Of a DNA stretch of 64,000 nt, positions 8,166 through 16,878 are shown piece after piece. A program made the translations under genes and the position numbers. Under the pieces are notes generated by a model. The model saw only the letters and a program-made list of their open reading frames with translations, was not told where the DNA came from and made no database searches. Where the stretch lies: positions 48,095 to 112,094 of the forward strand of contig NZ_JAVHUY010000033.1 in assembly GCF_031085175.1 (NCBI RefSeq). Reading direction: 5' to 3'. The first letter of the stretch is position 1; each line of letters starts with the position of its first letter. The DNA comes from Phytohabitans maris (lineage in GTDB: Bacteria; Actinomycetota; Actinomycetes; Mycobacteriales; Micromonosporaceae).

Positions 8166-9515
8166 ATGGAGGTCGTGAGTCCGCAACGGATCCTTGTGGT
8201 GGGGGCCGGCCACGTCGGCTTGTACGCGGCCCTGCGGCTGTCCAAGAAGCTCCGGGCCCGCGAGGCCGAGGTGACGGTCGTCGACCCGCAGCCGCACATG
8301 ACGTACCAGCCGTTCCTGCCGGAGGCGGCGGCGGGAAACATCTCCCCGCGGCACTCCGTGGTGCCGCTGCGCCGCGAGCTGAAGCGCTGCAAGATCGTCT
8401 CCGGTGCGGTCACCCGGATCGAGCACAGCCGCAAGACCGCCACCGTGCAGCCGATCATCGGCCCGCCGCTCGAGATCGAGTACGACCAGATCGTCGTGGC
8501 GCCCGGCTCGGTCTCCCGCACCCTGCCCATCCCCGGGCTGCGCGAGCACGGCATCGGCTTCAAGACCATCGGTGAGGCCATCTACCTGCGCAACCACGTG
8601 CTCGACCGGCTCGACGTGGGGGCCGCCACGACCGACCCGGAGACGCGCCGCCGCGCGCTGACGTTCGTCTTCGTCGGCGGTGGCTACGCGGGCATCGAGG
8701 CGCTCGCCGAGATGGAAGACATGGCCCGCGACGCGCTCAGGTACTACCCCGAGCTGACCGTCGCCGACATGCACTGGGTGCTGGTCGAGGCGACCCAGCG
8801 GGTGCTGCCCGAGGTCGACCGCGACATGGGGGCGTACACGGTGCAGCAGCTGCGGGGGCGCGGCCTGGACATCCGCCTCGACACCCGGCTGGAGTCCTGT
8901 GTGGACGGCGTGGCCAAGCTGTCCGATGGAGACAGTTTCCCCTCCGACACCATCGTCTGGACGGCCGGCGTCAAGCCCTCGCCGATGCTCGACGACACCG
9001 ACCTGCCCCGCGACAACCGGGGCCGGGTCACCTGCCTGCCGACGCTCCAGGTGGTCGACGGCGAAAAGGCTGTCGATGGCGAAAAGGTGGTCGAGGGGGC
9101 GTGGAGCGCGGGCGACTGCGCGGCGGTGCCCGACCTCACCGGCCCGCCCGGCACGTTCTGCTCGCCGAGCGCCCAGCACGCGGTGCGCCAGGCGGCCCGG
9201 ATGGCCGACAACATCCGCGCGGTGATCCGGGGCAAGGAGCCCGTGCCGTACAAGCACAAGCACGCCGGCAGCGTCGCCAGTCTCGGCCTGCACAAGGGCG
9301 TGGCCCAGGTGTACGGCATCAAGGTCAAGGGCCCGCTCGCCTGGTTCATGCACCGGACGTACCACGTGAGCCGGATCCCGTCGTTCAACCGCAAGGTGCG
9401 CGTGGTGATCGACTGGACGCTGGCCCTCTTCCTGAAGCGCGAGGTGGTCGCGCTCGGCCAGCTGCACGACCCGCGGGAGGAGTTCACCGAGGTCACCCCG
9501 AAGGTGAACGCCTAG
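8166..9515 (+). CDS. ndh: Type II NADH dehydrogenase (NDH-2)
   Basis: A flavoprotein of 449 residues that passes electrons from NADH to quinone without pumping protons. The FAD-binding fold starts at once (ILVVGAGHVGLYAA), the NAD fold lies near residue 165 (FVFVGGGYAGIEALAEM), and the C-terminal part holds the membrane-associating helix region (LALFLKREVVALGQLHD). ATG codons at 8163 and 8166 are both possible; AGGGG upstream favours 8166. A GTG at 8175 sits too close to GGAGG. It is monocistronic, flanked on both sides by members of the same hairpin family. Confidence 0.92.
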   Translation: MEVVSPQRILVVGAGHVGLYAALRLSKKLRAREAEVTVVDPQPHMTYQPFLPEAAAGNISPRHSVVPLRRELKRCKIVSGAVTRIEHSRKTATVQPIIGPPLEIEYDQIVVAPGSVSRTLPIPGLREHGIGFKTIGEAIYLRNHVLDRLDVGAATTDPETRRRALTFVFVGGGYAGIEALAEMEDMARDALRYYPELTVADMHWVLVEATQRVLPEVDRDMGAYTVQQLRGRGLDIRLDTRLESCVDGVAKLSDGDSFPSDTIVWTAGVKPSPMLDDTDLPRDNRGRVTCLPTLQVVDGEKAVDGEKVVEGAWSAGDCAAVPDLTGPPGTFCSPSAQHAVRQAARMADNIRAVIRGKEPVPYKHKHAGSVASLGLHKGVAQVYGIKVKGPLAWFMHRTYHVSRIPSFNRKVRVVIDWTLALFLKREVVALGQLHDPREEFTEVTPKVNA

Positions 9516-9533
9516 CCGCGCTTCCGGTGTCAG

Positions 9534-9589
9534 GGTGATCGAAGCTCCTCTCAAGTCGTTAGAACGACTTCAGAGGAGCTTCGATCACC
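9534..9589. terminator. Long hairpin, copy 2 of a repeated terminator family
   Basis: Arms 9534-9558 and 9565-9589 match over 25 positions with one mismatch, around the loop TTAGAA. The core GTGATCGAAGCTCCTC resembles the hairpin at 8008-8067. It lies between converging genes, so it probably serves as a bidirectional terminator for the NADH dehydrogenase and the large membrane-protein gene. Confidence 0.75.
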
Positions 9590-9591
9590 GG

Positions 9592-11442
9592 TCAGGCGAC
9601 CTTCCAGGTCCAGGCGTCGGTGATTTTGGTGCTCGGGCCGAAGAGGGCCTCCAGCGTGGCCACCAGGTCCTCGCGGTGCGGCTGGTCGGAGGCCACCGCC
9701 ACGCAGGAGGCGCCCCAGAACGCGACGTCCTCGCGGGCCGCCCGGCGCTGCGGCTCGCCGATCTCGGGGCGCCCGCCCTGCTTGGCGACCAGCGCCAGCA
9801 GTTGCGAGGTGGGGCGCTTGTAGGTGCCCATCGACGCCCGGCCGCGCTTGCCGTACGGCCCGATGAAGAAGCCCTCGGGAAGGCCGAACTCCGCGTCGGC
9901 CGCCGCCGCCCACCGCATCGCCCACGGCTCCGCCGGCGTCGGCAGGGGTACCGGTACGAGCACGCCGCCCGGCTTCACACACTCGCGCCAGTGCCCGCCG
10001 GCGATGAACTGGGGCAGCGGCGGGCGGTCGGCCGTGGGCAGCGGCTTGGGGAAGATGGCGAGCAGCGACACGACGACGGCGGCCGGCACGAGCAGCCGTA
10101 CCGGCCGGGACCGGTGCGCCCGCGCCTTGTCGAACGAGATCACCAGCAGCGTCGCCACCAGCGGCAGCAGCGTCAGCGCGAAGCGCATCGGGAGCGCGCC
10201 CTCGACCACCGGCAGACCCACCAGCGCCAGGTACGGCCCCGGGATGCTCGTACGGTCGCCGTCGATCACCATCTTGGGGCCGAGCGACAGCCACGCCATC
10301 AGCACGCCGGTCGCGCTGACCGCGCGGACCAGCGGCTCGCGGACCAGCCAGATCACGCAGCCGGTGGCGACGAGGATCAGCGGCCAGCCGAGGAACGTGT
10401 TGTACTCCGCCGACCCGGTGGAGAGCCGGGCCGCCTCGGACGAGCCGAGCACCGACAGCGGCGAGATGGCGGTGAAGCTGAGCAGGTCGGCGGAGAAGAA
10501 GTACGCGCTGAAGACGCCGTTGGGCACGCTCCCCGGCCCCTTGAACTGGAACCACAGCGGGTAGAGCAGCACGGCGCCGGCCACGCAGACCGCGATGCCC
10601 ATGCCGGCCGCGAACTTGGGCAGTACGCGGCGGAAGTGGTCGCGCCGCGCCAGCCCGTACCCGATCGCGAGGATCACCATGGTGACCGCGGTGAGGAAGA
10701 GGACCTCCTCGCCGATGAAGACCTGGACCGTGACCACGGCGGCCAGCCACAGCGCGGAGGTCACCACCCGCCGGCGGTCGACCCCCTCCGGCCGGGCGGC
10801 GGGGTCGGCGGCCCGGGCCAGCCGGATCACCAGCCACACCATCACCGGCACCAGCCACTGGGCGGTCATGTGGAGGTGACTGTTGTTTTGGGAGACGATG
10901 CCGGGCCCGAAGCCGCACAGCCCCGCGCCGAGCGCCGACGCCGCCCGGCTGCCGCGCAGCACACGGGAGAAGAAGAGGTACCAGGCGATCGCGGTGCCGG
11001 CGAGGTTGGTGCCGGCGATGAGCGCGAACGTCACCGGTACCCCGAAGGCCAGCGTGACCGGTGTGAACAGCGTGCCCAGCGCGATCACGGTGGTGTTGTT
11101 GAGCAGGTTGACCCCGTCCGGCGCGTTGAGCCGGTCGGTCAGCAGCCCCCAGTCGCCAAACACGAACTTCGTGTCGGCGGCCAGAAACCACTCGTAGAGC
11201 GTCTGGTCCTCGGGGTTGAGCGCGAGCACCCGCCCGTTGGGGTTGGGCCAGAGCCCGTGCGTGATCCACCACGCCAGCGCCGCGAACGCGAGGCACACCG
11301 CCACGTCCCGCCCGTGTGACCTGGCCAGCGTGGCCAGCCTGCTCCGCGACGAGGCGCTCGTCTCGGTGGTGGGGGAAGTGGCCGGAGTGCTGGAATCTGC
11401 CTGGCCGTTGGCGGACTGCGCGGCGCGGGCTGTGCTGGTCAC
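9592..11442 (-). CDS. Large polytopic membrane protein, GT-C glycosyltransferase-like
   Basis: A protein of 616 residues with a Ser/Thr/Ala-rich N-terminus and about eleven membrane helices up to residue 430, then a soluble C-terminal domain of about 170 residues. An acidic, membrane-proximal first outer loop (NPEDQTLYEWFLAADTKF) is the kind of site that carries the catalytic Asp in GT-C enzymes that use polyprenyl-linked sugars. The family is common and unnamed in actinobacteria. A role in cell-envelope glycan assembly is inferred; no partner gene is adjacent. The stop is 2 bases beyond the terminator hairpin. Confidence 0.65.
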   Translation of the reverse strand: MTSTARAAQSANGQADSSTPATSPTTETSASSRSRLATLARSHGRDVAVCLAFAALAWWITHGLWPNPNGRVLALNPEDQTLYEWFLAADTKFVFGDWGLLTDRLNAPDGVNLLNNTTVIALGTLFTPVTLAFGVPVTFALIAGTNLAGTAIAWYLFFSRVLRGSRAASALGAGLCGFGPGIVSQNNSHLHMTAQWLVPVMVWLVIRLARAADPAARPEGVDRRRVVTSALWLAAVVTVQVFIGEEVLFLTAVTMVILAIGYGLARRDHFRRVLPKFAAGMGIAVCVAGAVLLYPLWFQFKGPGSVPNGVFSAYFFSADLLSFTAISPLSVLGSSEAARLSTGSAEYNTFLGWPLILVATGCVIWLVREPLVRAVSATGVLMAWLSLGPKMVIDGDRTSIPGPYLALVGLPVVEGALPMRFALTLLPLVATLLVISFDKARAHRSRPVRLLVPAAVVVSLLAIFPKPLPTADRPPLPQFIAGGHWRECVKPGGVLVPVPLPTPAEPWAMRWAAAADAEFGLPEGFFIGPYGKRGRASMGTYKRPTSQLLALVAKQGGRPEIGEPQRRAAREDVAFWGASCVAVASDQPHREDLVATLEALFGPSTKITDAWTWKVA

Positions 11443-11537
11443 GGCCTCGACCCTAGTGCCCGTCGGGCCGTACGGGTGCGCCCCGGTGGGCGTGGACCGG
11501 CTACCGTGGCATTCTGCGCGACATTTCTCCTACGCCG

Positions 11538-11621
11538 GCCCGGGTGGTGGAACGGCAGACACGGCCGCCTTAAAAGCGGCTGCCGCGAGGCATGCGGGTT
11601 CGAGTCCCGCCCCGGGCACCA
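11538..11621 (+). tRNA. tRNA-Leu (anticodon TAA)
   Basis: The acceptor arms GCCCGGG (11538-11544) and CCCGGGC (11611-11617) pair perfectly. The anticodon stem GCCGC/GCGGC (11564-11568 and 11576-11580) encloses the loop CTTAAAA with anticodon TAA at 11571-11573. A long variable arm (TGCC GCGA GGCA) and the T-arm GCGGG TTCGAGT CCCGC mark a class II tRNA. CCA is encoded (11619-11621). Confidence 0.95.
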
Positions 11622-11733
11622 TCGGCGCGCGGCGTGGCTGGATCGCTACGAGGGATCTCACTGTTTGTCGCGATTGGCGTTTACCCTTGGTGGGGCACGG
11701 AGTTGTGCACCAACCCTGTCAGGGAGGCTTGAC

Positions 11734-12546
11734 GTGAAGACTTCCAACCCGGTGCTGGCGCGGCTCGGCCAGGCGGCCGAGCGCGAGCGGGCTGCCGGGT
11801 ACGCGCCGGTCGGCCAGTATGGGCAGCCCGGTTACGGCGGACCGTACCCGACGACTGACTACCCGGCCGCTCCCCCCACTGTGCGGCCGATGACCGTCGA
11901 CGACGTTGTCGTCAAGACCGTCGCTCTGCTCGGCATCCTCGGCATCTCGGCGGCGGGCGCGTGGGCTCTGGTGCCCGACTCGCTGACCAGCCTGGCCTGG
12001 ATCGGCGGCGCGGTGGTCGGTCTCGTTCTCGGCCTGATCATCTCCTTCTCCCGGATGGCCAACCCCGCGCTCGTCGTGGTCTACGCCATCGCCGAGGGCG
12101 TCTTCGTCGGCATGGTGAGCAAGGCGTACGAGTCGTTCTACGACGGCATCGTGCTCCAAGCGGTCACCGCGACGTTCGGCGTCTTCTTCCTCATGGCGCT
12201 CCTCTACAAGATCCGCGCCATCCGGGCGACCCCCCGGTTCGTCCGCGGCGTCGTGGCGGCGATGGCCGGCCTCTTCGCCGTGATGCTGATCAACCTGGTG
12301 CTCGCGCTGTTCGACATCAACACGGGCCTCCGCGACGGCAGCCCGCTGGCGATCGGCTTCAGCCTGGTCTGCATCGTGGTGGCCTCGCTCAGCTTCGTCC
12401 TCAGCTTCCACGAGGTCGAAGAGGGCGTGCGGATGGGCCTGCCGCAGCGCTACTCCTGGATCGCCTCGTTCGGCATCCTGGTCAGCCTGGTCTGGCTCTA
12501 CCTGGAGATGCTGCGTCTCATCAGCTACTTCCAGGGCGACGACTGA
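11734..12546 (+). CDS. Bax inhibitor-1/YccA family membrane protein
   Basis: A protein of 270 residues. A glycine/tyrosine/proline-rich cytoplasmic N-terminus (about 1-50) precedes seven membrane helices typical of the Bax1-I family, which includes pH-sensitive calcium leak channels. The C-terminus YLEMLRLISYFQGDD is characteristic of the actinobacterial branch. GTG at 11734 is preceded by AGGGAGG (11721-11727). A strong hairpin lies 3 bases after the stop. Confidence 0.9.
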   Translation: MKTSNPVLARLGQAAERERAAGYAPVGQYGQPGYGGPYPTTDYPAAPPTVRPMTVDDVVVKTVALLGILGISAAGAWALVPDSLTSLAWIGGAVVGLVLGLIISFSRMANPALVVVYAIAEGVFVGMVSKAYESFYDGIVLQAVTATFGVFFLMALLYKIRAIRATPRFVRGVVAAMAGLFAVMLINLVLALFDINTGLRDGSPLAIGFSLVCIVVASLSFVLSFHEVEEGVRMGLPQRYSWIASFGILVSLVWLYLEMLRLISYFQGDD

Positions 12547-12549
12547 CGA

Positions 12550-12586
12550 CGTGGAGGGCGTCCCCGATCCGGGGACGCCCTCCACG
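12550..12586 (+). terminator. Terminator hairpin after the Bax inhibitor-1 family gene
   Basis: Sixteen perfectly paired bases (CGTGGAGGGCGTCCCC and its complement) surround the loop GATCC, 3 bases after the stop codon. There is no T tract, as usual for actinobacterial terminators. Confidence 0.75.
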
Positions 12587-12603
12587 TCCAGGGAGGAGCG
12601 GGC

Positions 12604-12915
12604 ATGGACCTGCGGCGCGCGGTAGACCTCTTCGTCGGCCAGACCAACCACTGGACGGCGGCACGCTGGGCGCAGCCCGCCGGGCCGGCCGGCACCCGCG
12701 GCGACCTGACCCACGGGCTGGTCCAGCGCATCGCCGACCGCGCCGCCGACGCCGAGGGCCAGCCCCGCCGGCCCGTGCCGCGGCTGGTCGCCGACACCGC
12801 CCTGACCGACCAGCTCCGCGTGGTGGCCGCCGACCTGCTCGCCGCCGCCCCGCCCGCCGCGATCACCGCCGCGGCCGCCACCGACGTCGAGGCCGTCCGG
12901 GCCGCACTCGGCTAG
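12604..12915 (+). CDS. Small conserved hypothetical protein
   Basis: A soluble protein of 103 residues, rich in Ala, Arg and Asp. It begins MDLRRAVDLFVGQTNHW and carries a second helical region around LVADTALTDQLRVVAADLL. No domain is recognised. The ATG follows a good GGGAGGAG ribosome site at 12591-12598, and codon usage matches the neighbours, so it is probably real. The hairpin between it and the upstream gene suggests it is transcribed separately. Confidence 0.65.
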   Translation: MDLRRAVDLFVGQTNHWTAARWAQPAGPAGTRGDLTHGLVQRIADRAADAEGQPRRPVPRLVADTALTDQLRVVAADLLAAAPPAAITAAAATDVEAVRAALG

Positions 12916-12942
12916 AAGACCATTCGGGCTCGTTCTCACTTT

Positions 12943-12962
12943 TGATCAAAGGGCTTTGATCA
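12943..12962. repeat. Short palindrome resembling the hairpin-family core
   Basis: TGATCAAAG (12943-12951) and CTTTGATCA (12954-12962) are perfect complements separated by 2 bases. The sequence equals the first bases of the arms of the hairpin at 8008-8067, so it may be a degenerate copy of that family. Confidence 0.45.
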
Positions 12963-12992
12963 CACTGCCCCAGGAAGATTCAAAGACAGACA

Positions 12993-13053
12993 TGAGCTAC
13001 CGCGACGCCCGTCGTGGTCCGGACCGTTGCTCCCGCGGCCTCACCCTCCGCGT
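12993..13053 (-). repeat. 61-bp dispersed repeat, copy A
   Basis: On the minus strand this reads ACGCGGAGGGTGAGGC and so on, to GTCGCGGTAGCTCA. It matches 25523-25583 (plus strand) with three differences by eye. Both copies lie in gene-free DNA near the 3' ends of genes. Resemblance fades outside the 61 bases. Confidence 0.8.
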
Positions 13054-13438
13054 CCCGCGATCTCACCCCGGCCCCTGCGGGGAGCCGGCGGCCGTCTGGG
13101 TTTTGCGCGTCCACGACACTTCACCACCGCGCCGCCGCCGGGCGGACACGGACGTGTGCGTGCGGGAAGCTCTCGAGCTGCCCCGTCTGTGCTCCCCCTG
13201 GGTTGGGCTTGTGGCGCGGAGCCGGCAGCGGAGGTCGGGGATCTCGGCGAGCGCCAGCTCGCCGCCGGCCGCAGCGGTGCCCGTGGGAACAACGCTCCGC
13301 TGCGCTCCACGTCTCCCGGGGACCCCGCGCATGCGGTCCACAGCTGAGACGGACCGGGGCAAATCCCGTCGGTAGAACCGCCGGGACGCGCCCGACCTCG
13401 CCCTCCGCTGTGGATGTCGACATCGCGTCGCTGAATGA

Positions 13439-13486
13439 GATCGTGGTACTCGGGTGCCCCAGGAGGGGCACCCGAGTACCACGATC
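13439..13486. terminator. Perfect 22-bp-arm hairpin
   Basis: The arm GATCGTGGTACTCGGGTGCC plus CC (13439-13460) pairs fully with 13465-13486 around the loop AGGA. It lies 100 bases beyond the 3' end of the thiolase gene and may be its terminator, although its length exceeds what termination needs. Confidence 0.65.
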
Positions 13487-13586
13487 ACCAGGCCGGCCCG
13501 GTTTGTGTGTCCCGAGCGCTGCGAGATCAGCCCAAGCCCCGACGGCGATCAAGGGGCGCGCGGACCTCGACCCTGGAGGCTGCGCG

Positions 13587-14834
13587 CTAGCTGAGGCGTT
13601 CGAGCACCATGGCCATGCCTTGGCCGCCGCCGACGCACATCGTCTCCAGGCCGATCGTCTTGTCGTGCCAGTCCAGGGCGTTGAGCAGCGTGCCGGTGAT
13701 CCGGGCACCGGTCATGCCGAACGGGTGGCCGACCGCGATCGCGCCGCCCATCACGTTCAGCTTGTCCAGCGGGATCTCCAGGTCGCGGTACGAGGGGATC
13801 ACCTGCGCCGCGAACGCCTCGTTGATCTCGACCAGGTCGACGTCGTCGACGGTCATGCCGGCCCGCTTGAGCGCCTGCCTCGACGCCTCCACCGGGCCCA
13901 GCCCCATGATCTCGGGGGAGAGTGCGGTGACCCCGGTCGAGACGATCCGGGCCAGCGGCGTGATCCCCAGCTCGCGGGCGCGCGTCTCGCTCATTACGAC
14001 CACGGCCGCCGCGCCGTCGTTGAGCGGGCAGCAGTTGCCGGCGGTGACGCGGCCGTCCGGGCGGAAGACCGGCTTCAGCCCGGCGACGCCCTCCATGGTC
14101 ACGCCGGGGCGCGGCCCGTCGTCGGTGCTGACCAGGTCGCCCGAGGGGGTGGTGACCGGCGTGATCTCGCGGGCCCAGAAGCCGTCCGCGATCGCCTTCT
14201 CCGCGAGGTTCTGGCTGCGTACCCCGAACTCGTCCATCTCCTCGCGGGTGACGCCCTTGATCTGGGCCAGGTTTTCCGCGGTCTGCCCCATCGCCAGGTA
14301 GATGTCGGGCAGGTCGCCGCCGTCTCGCGGGTCCTCCCACTCCGGCGCGCCGCCCTGGGTCCGCTCCGCCGAGCGGGTCCGCGCCCCGTCGAAGCGGGGG
14401 TTTTCCCAGCCGCCGCCGACCAGCGCCTGTGCCTCCGGCGGCAGCCCGTCGGAGTTGCCCCGCGCGTACCGGGAGACGCACTCCACGCCCGCCGAAACGA
14501 AGACGTCGCCCTCACCGGCCGCGATCGCGTGGAACGCCATCCGCGTGGTCTGCAGCGACGACGCGCAGTACCGGGTCAGCGTGGCGCCGGGCAGCCGGTC
14601 GTAGCCGAGCAGGGTGGCCACCACGCGGGCCATGTTGAAGCCCTGCTCGCCGCCGGGCAGGCCGCAGCCGAGGTACAGGTCGTCGATCTCGGCGGGGTCG
14701 AGCTGGGGCACCTTGTCGAGCGCGGCGCGCACGATCGTGGCGGCCAGGTCGTCGGGGCGTACCTCGCGCAACGAGCCCTTGTGTGCCCGGCCGATGGGGG
14801 AGCGGGCGGTGGCGACGATGACGGCGTTCGGCAT
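13587..14834 (-). CDS. Acetyl-CoA C-acyltransferase (thiolase)
   Basis: A thiolase of 415 residues with all catalytic residues: Cys90 (TRYCASSLQ) for acyl transfer, His370 (GHPFGMTGAR) and Cys400 (CVGGGQGMAM) as acid-base pair. A degradative, FadA-type enzyme for beta-oxidation is likelier than a biosynthetic one because of the long middle domain, but no fatty-acid genes adjoin to confirm this. The start ATG is at 14834. Cytoplasmic; the gene appears monocistronic. Confidence 0.93.
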   Translation of the reverse strand: MPNAVIVATARSPIGRAHKGSLREVRPDDLAATIVRAALDKVPQLDPAEIDDLYLGCGLPGGEQGFNMARVVATLLGYDRLPGATLTRYCASSLQTTRMAFHAIAAGEGDVFVSAGVECVSRYARGNSDGLPPEAQALVGGGWENPRFDGARTRSAERTQGGAPEWEDPRDGGDLPDIYLAMGQTAENLAQIKGVTREEMDEFGVRSQNLAEKAIADGFWAREITPVTTPSGDLVSTDDGPRPGVTMEGVAGLKPVFRPDGRVTAGNCCPLNDGAAAVVVMSETRARELGITPLARIVSTGVTALSPEIMGLGPVEASRQALKRAGMTVDDVDLVEINEAFAAQVIPSYRDLEIPLDKLNVMGGAIAVGHPFGMTGARITGTLLNALDWHDKTIGLETMCVGGGQGMAMVLERLS

Positions 14835-14859
14835 GCCGCAACTTTACCCGTGGGTAACT

Positions 14860-15648
14860 TCAGCGGGAAGTAGGGACCGCGGCCCGGATCACCGCAGGCA
14901 GCAGCGCGTGCGCCCAGACCCGGTAGCCGTCGGCGGAGGGGTGGAAGCCGTCGTAGCAGAGCGTGCCGGCGTCGGCCCGAAACACCGCCCCGGTCTCCTC
15001 GGCCAGGTCGACGACAGTGCCGCCGGCGGCCCGTACCGCCTTGGCCTGCGCCCGGGCCATCCGCCGCCCCAACCACCCGGTGACCTGGCGCAGGGGCGGC
15101 GCGATCGCGCGGACCGCGCCGAGGTCGGGGCAGGTGCCGACGACCACCTGCACACCCGCGTCGCGCAGCCGCCGCACCGCCGCGCCGAGGTAGGCGGCCG
15201 ACTCGCTGGGGCGGCGCAGCGTGGTCGCGTCGTTGGCGCCGATCAGGATCACCGCCACGTCCGGGCGGTCGCCGAGCAGCGCCCGCGCGACCTGGGTGGC
15301 CAGATCCGTGGAACGGGAGCCCGACACGCCCACCGACGAGAGCTGGACGTGCCGCGCGGGCAGGGTCGGCGTGCCCTCGGCGAGCATCGTGGCGAGCTGG
15401 CCCCCCACGGTGTCGGCGAGCTGCTCGACGCCCACACCGAGCGAAGACGAGTCGCCCATCAGCACAAGCCGCAGCGGCGGGGCGCCCTCCGGGCCCATCG
15501 TGGTGCGCAGCGCCAGACCCATCTCCGGCTGGGCGTACCGCCGGTTGCGGGCCATGACCGCCTCGCCGGTCAGCAGCGCGGCGCCGCCGACCGTACCGGC
15601 GATCAGCGTGATCACCGTCGCGCGGCCCAGCTGTCGCGCCGTGGGCAT
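14860..15648 (-). CDS. SGNH/GDSL hydrolase
   Basis: A protein of 262 residues with an N-terminal membrane anchor or signal (about 10-32) and an SGNH fold. Block I is LVLMGDSSSLGVG with nucleophile Ser67, block III is LIGANDAT, and the Asp-x-x-His block is YDGFHPSADGYRVW. It is probably an exported esterase or lipase of unknown substrate. It is one of two related genes in tandem on this strand. Confidence 0.87.
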   Translation of the reverse strand: MPTARQLGRATVITLIAGTVGGAALLTGEAVMARNRRYAQPEMGLALRTTMGPEGAPPLRLVLMGDSSSLGVGVEQLADTVGGQLATMLAEGTPTLPARHVQLSSVGVSGSRSTDLATQVARALLGDRPDVAVILIGANDATTLRRPSESAAYLGAAVRRLRDAGVQVVVGTCPDLGAVRAIAPPLRQVTGWLGRRMARAQAKAVRAAGGTVVDLAEETGAVFRADAGTLCYDGFHPSADGYRVWAHALLPAVIRAAVPTSR

Positions 15649-15698
15649 GCCGTCGTCCTTTCGTGTCGCTCAGTGGGTGGTACCCGCTAGCCCGCCGC

Positions 15699-16763
15699 TC
15701 AGTCGCGCTCGAGGCTGCCGGTGACGGACCTTTCCAAGGGTACGGCGGCATCGATCGAGGTCTCGGGCTCGTCCGGCCGAGGGTGACCGAACCACGCCGA
15801 GCGCCGCCGCAGCCGGGCCCACCGCCCCTCCGGGCCACGGTCGCGGCCGGCCACCTGCGCGCCGCTGACCTCGGTGCCGGGCTGGCGGGCGGCCTCCTGC
15901 GCGGCCTGCGGCAGCGACCGTACGCCCTCGTCGGGCGCGAGCACCAGGCGGCGCTCCTCGGCCGCGCCCAGGGCGGCCAGCACCGTGGGCAGCATCGCGG
16001 CGGCGGCCACCGCGTACCCGTCGGCGGACGGGTGGAAGTGGTCCCACGAGAAGAACCGCATCGGCTCGGCCGTGAAGCGCGGGCCGAGCAGGTCGCCCAG
16101 GGACACCGTCCAGCCGCCCGCCTCGACCACGGCCATCGTCTGCGCGGCCGCGAGCTGGCGGCTCCAGTGCCGGGTCAGCCAGCGCAGCGGCGGCTTGATC
16201 GGCCGGATCGTGCCCAGGTCGGGGCAGGTGCCGACGACCACCTCGGCGCCGGCGGCGCGCAGGTCCCGTACCGCGTTGACCAGATGGCGCACCGCGGTGC
16301 TGGTGGGGACGCGGTGGGTGACGTCGTTGCCGCCTACCAGGATGATCGCGAGATCCGGACTGACCTCCAGCGCCGCCTCGACCTGGGGGACGAGCCCGAC
16401 GGACATCGCGCCCACCACGGCGAACCGGTACAGCCGCACCGGCCGGCGCAGCCGCCGGGAGACACCGGTGGCCAGCACCGCACCGGGCGTCTCGCGCGGG
16501 CGGTGCACCCCGTAGCCGGCGGCGGAGGAGTCGCCGAGCACGACCAGCGTGATCGGTTTGCCGGGCAGGCGCGGGCCGTAGACGCCGTCGCCGCGCGGCG
16601 GTGGCGCCTCGGCCTGCGGGATCACCCGCCGGGCCGCCCGGGCCTGACCGACGATCACGCCGGCGCCCACCACGAACCCGGCGCCGGCCACGCCCGCACC
16701 GACTCCCGCCACCTTCGCCGCCCGCCGCGCGAGCAGCCACGGATCGCCCCGCCTAGGACTCAT
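15699..16763 (-). CDS. SGNH/GDSL hydrolase, longer paralogue
   Basis: A protein of 354 residues. An N-terminal membrane segment (about 19-42) is followed by the SGNH fold with LVVLGDSSAAGYG (Ser79), ILVGGNDVTH and SWDHFHPSADGYAV. Unlike its neighbour it has an additional Arg/Glu/Pro-rich C-terminal region of about 90 residues without recognisable domain. The pair has similar motifs and order, so it may stem from a tandem duplication. Confidence 0.86.
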   Translation of the reverse strand: MSPRRGDPWLLARRAAKVAGVGAGVAGAGFVVGAGVIVGQARAARRVIPQAEAPPPRGDGVYGPRLPGKPITLVVLGDSSAAGYGVHRPRETPGAVLATGVSRRLRRPVRLYRFAVVGAMSVGLVPQVEAALEVSPDLAIILVGGNDVTHRVPTSTAVRHLVNAVRDLRAAGAEVVVGTCPDLGTIRPIKPPLRWLTRHWSRQLAAAQTMAVVEAGGWTVSLGDLLGPRFTAEPMRFFSWDHFHPSADGYAVAAAAMLPTVLAALGAAEERRLVLAPDEGVRSLPQAAQEAARQPGTEVSGAQVAGRDRGPEGRWARLRRRSAWFGHPRPDEPETSIDAAVPLERSVTGSLERD

Positions 16764-16878
16764 TCAGCGCCCCCCGCCGCCGTACACCCCTGAGGTTTAC
16801 GAGGTTATCGCGACGGCGCTGCACGCCCGGGGCTTGCGGGCACGCTTGGGGTTTGTCCCGGGCGGGCACTATGGGCCA

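Larger units (their letters stand above)
12916..13586. other. Gene-free stretch with repeats and hairpins
   Basis: No convincing gene is visible in these 671 bases. The stretch contains a short palindrome at 12943-12962, one copy of a 61-bp dispersed repeat at 12993-13053, an unexplained 380-base GC-rich part, and a perfect 22-bp-arm hairpin at 13439-13486. Possible reading frames here have no family resemblance. Confidence 0.6.

Noticed and set aside
9535..11319. Long plus-strand frame of 594 codons
   Set aside because: It is antisense to the membrane-protein gene 9592-11442, has an Arg/His/Gln/Gly-rich composition without any domain, and is expected from high GC at third positions.
13014..13347. 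Frames starting MVRTVAPAASPSA in the gene-free stretch
   Set aside because: The similarity to a frame at 25562 comes from the 61-bp DNA repeat and does not extend beyond it, so it is no evidence for a protein.
13014..14873. Plus-strand frame of 619 codons across the thiolase
   Set aside because: Antisense to an intact thiolase with all catalytic residues; the translation has low-complexity His/Gly/Arg content.
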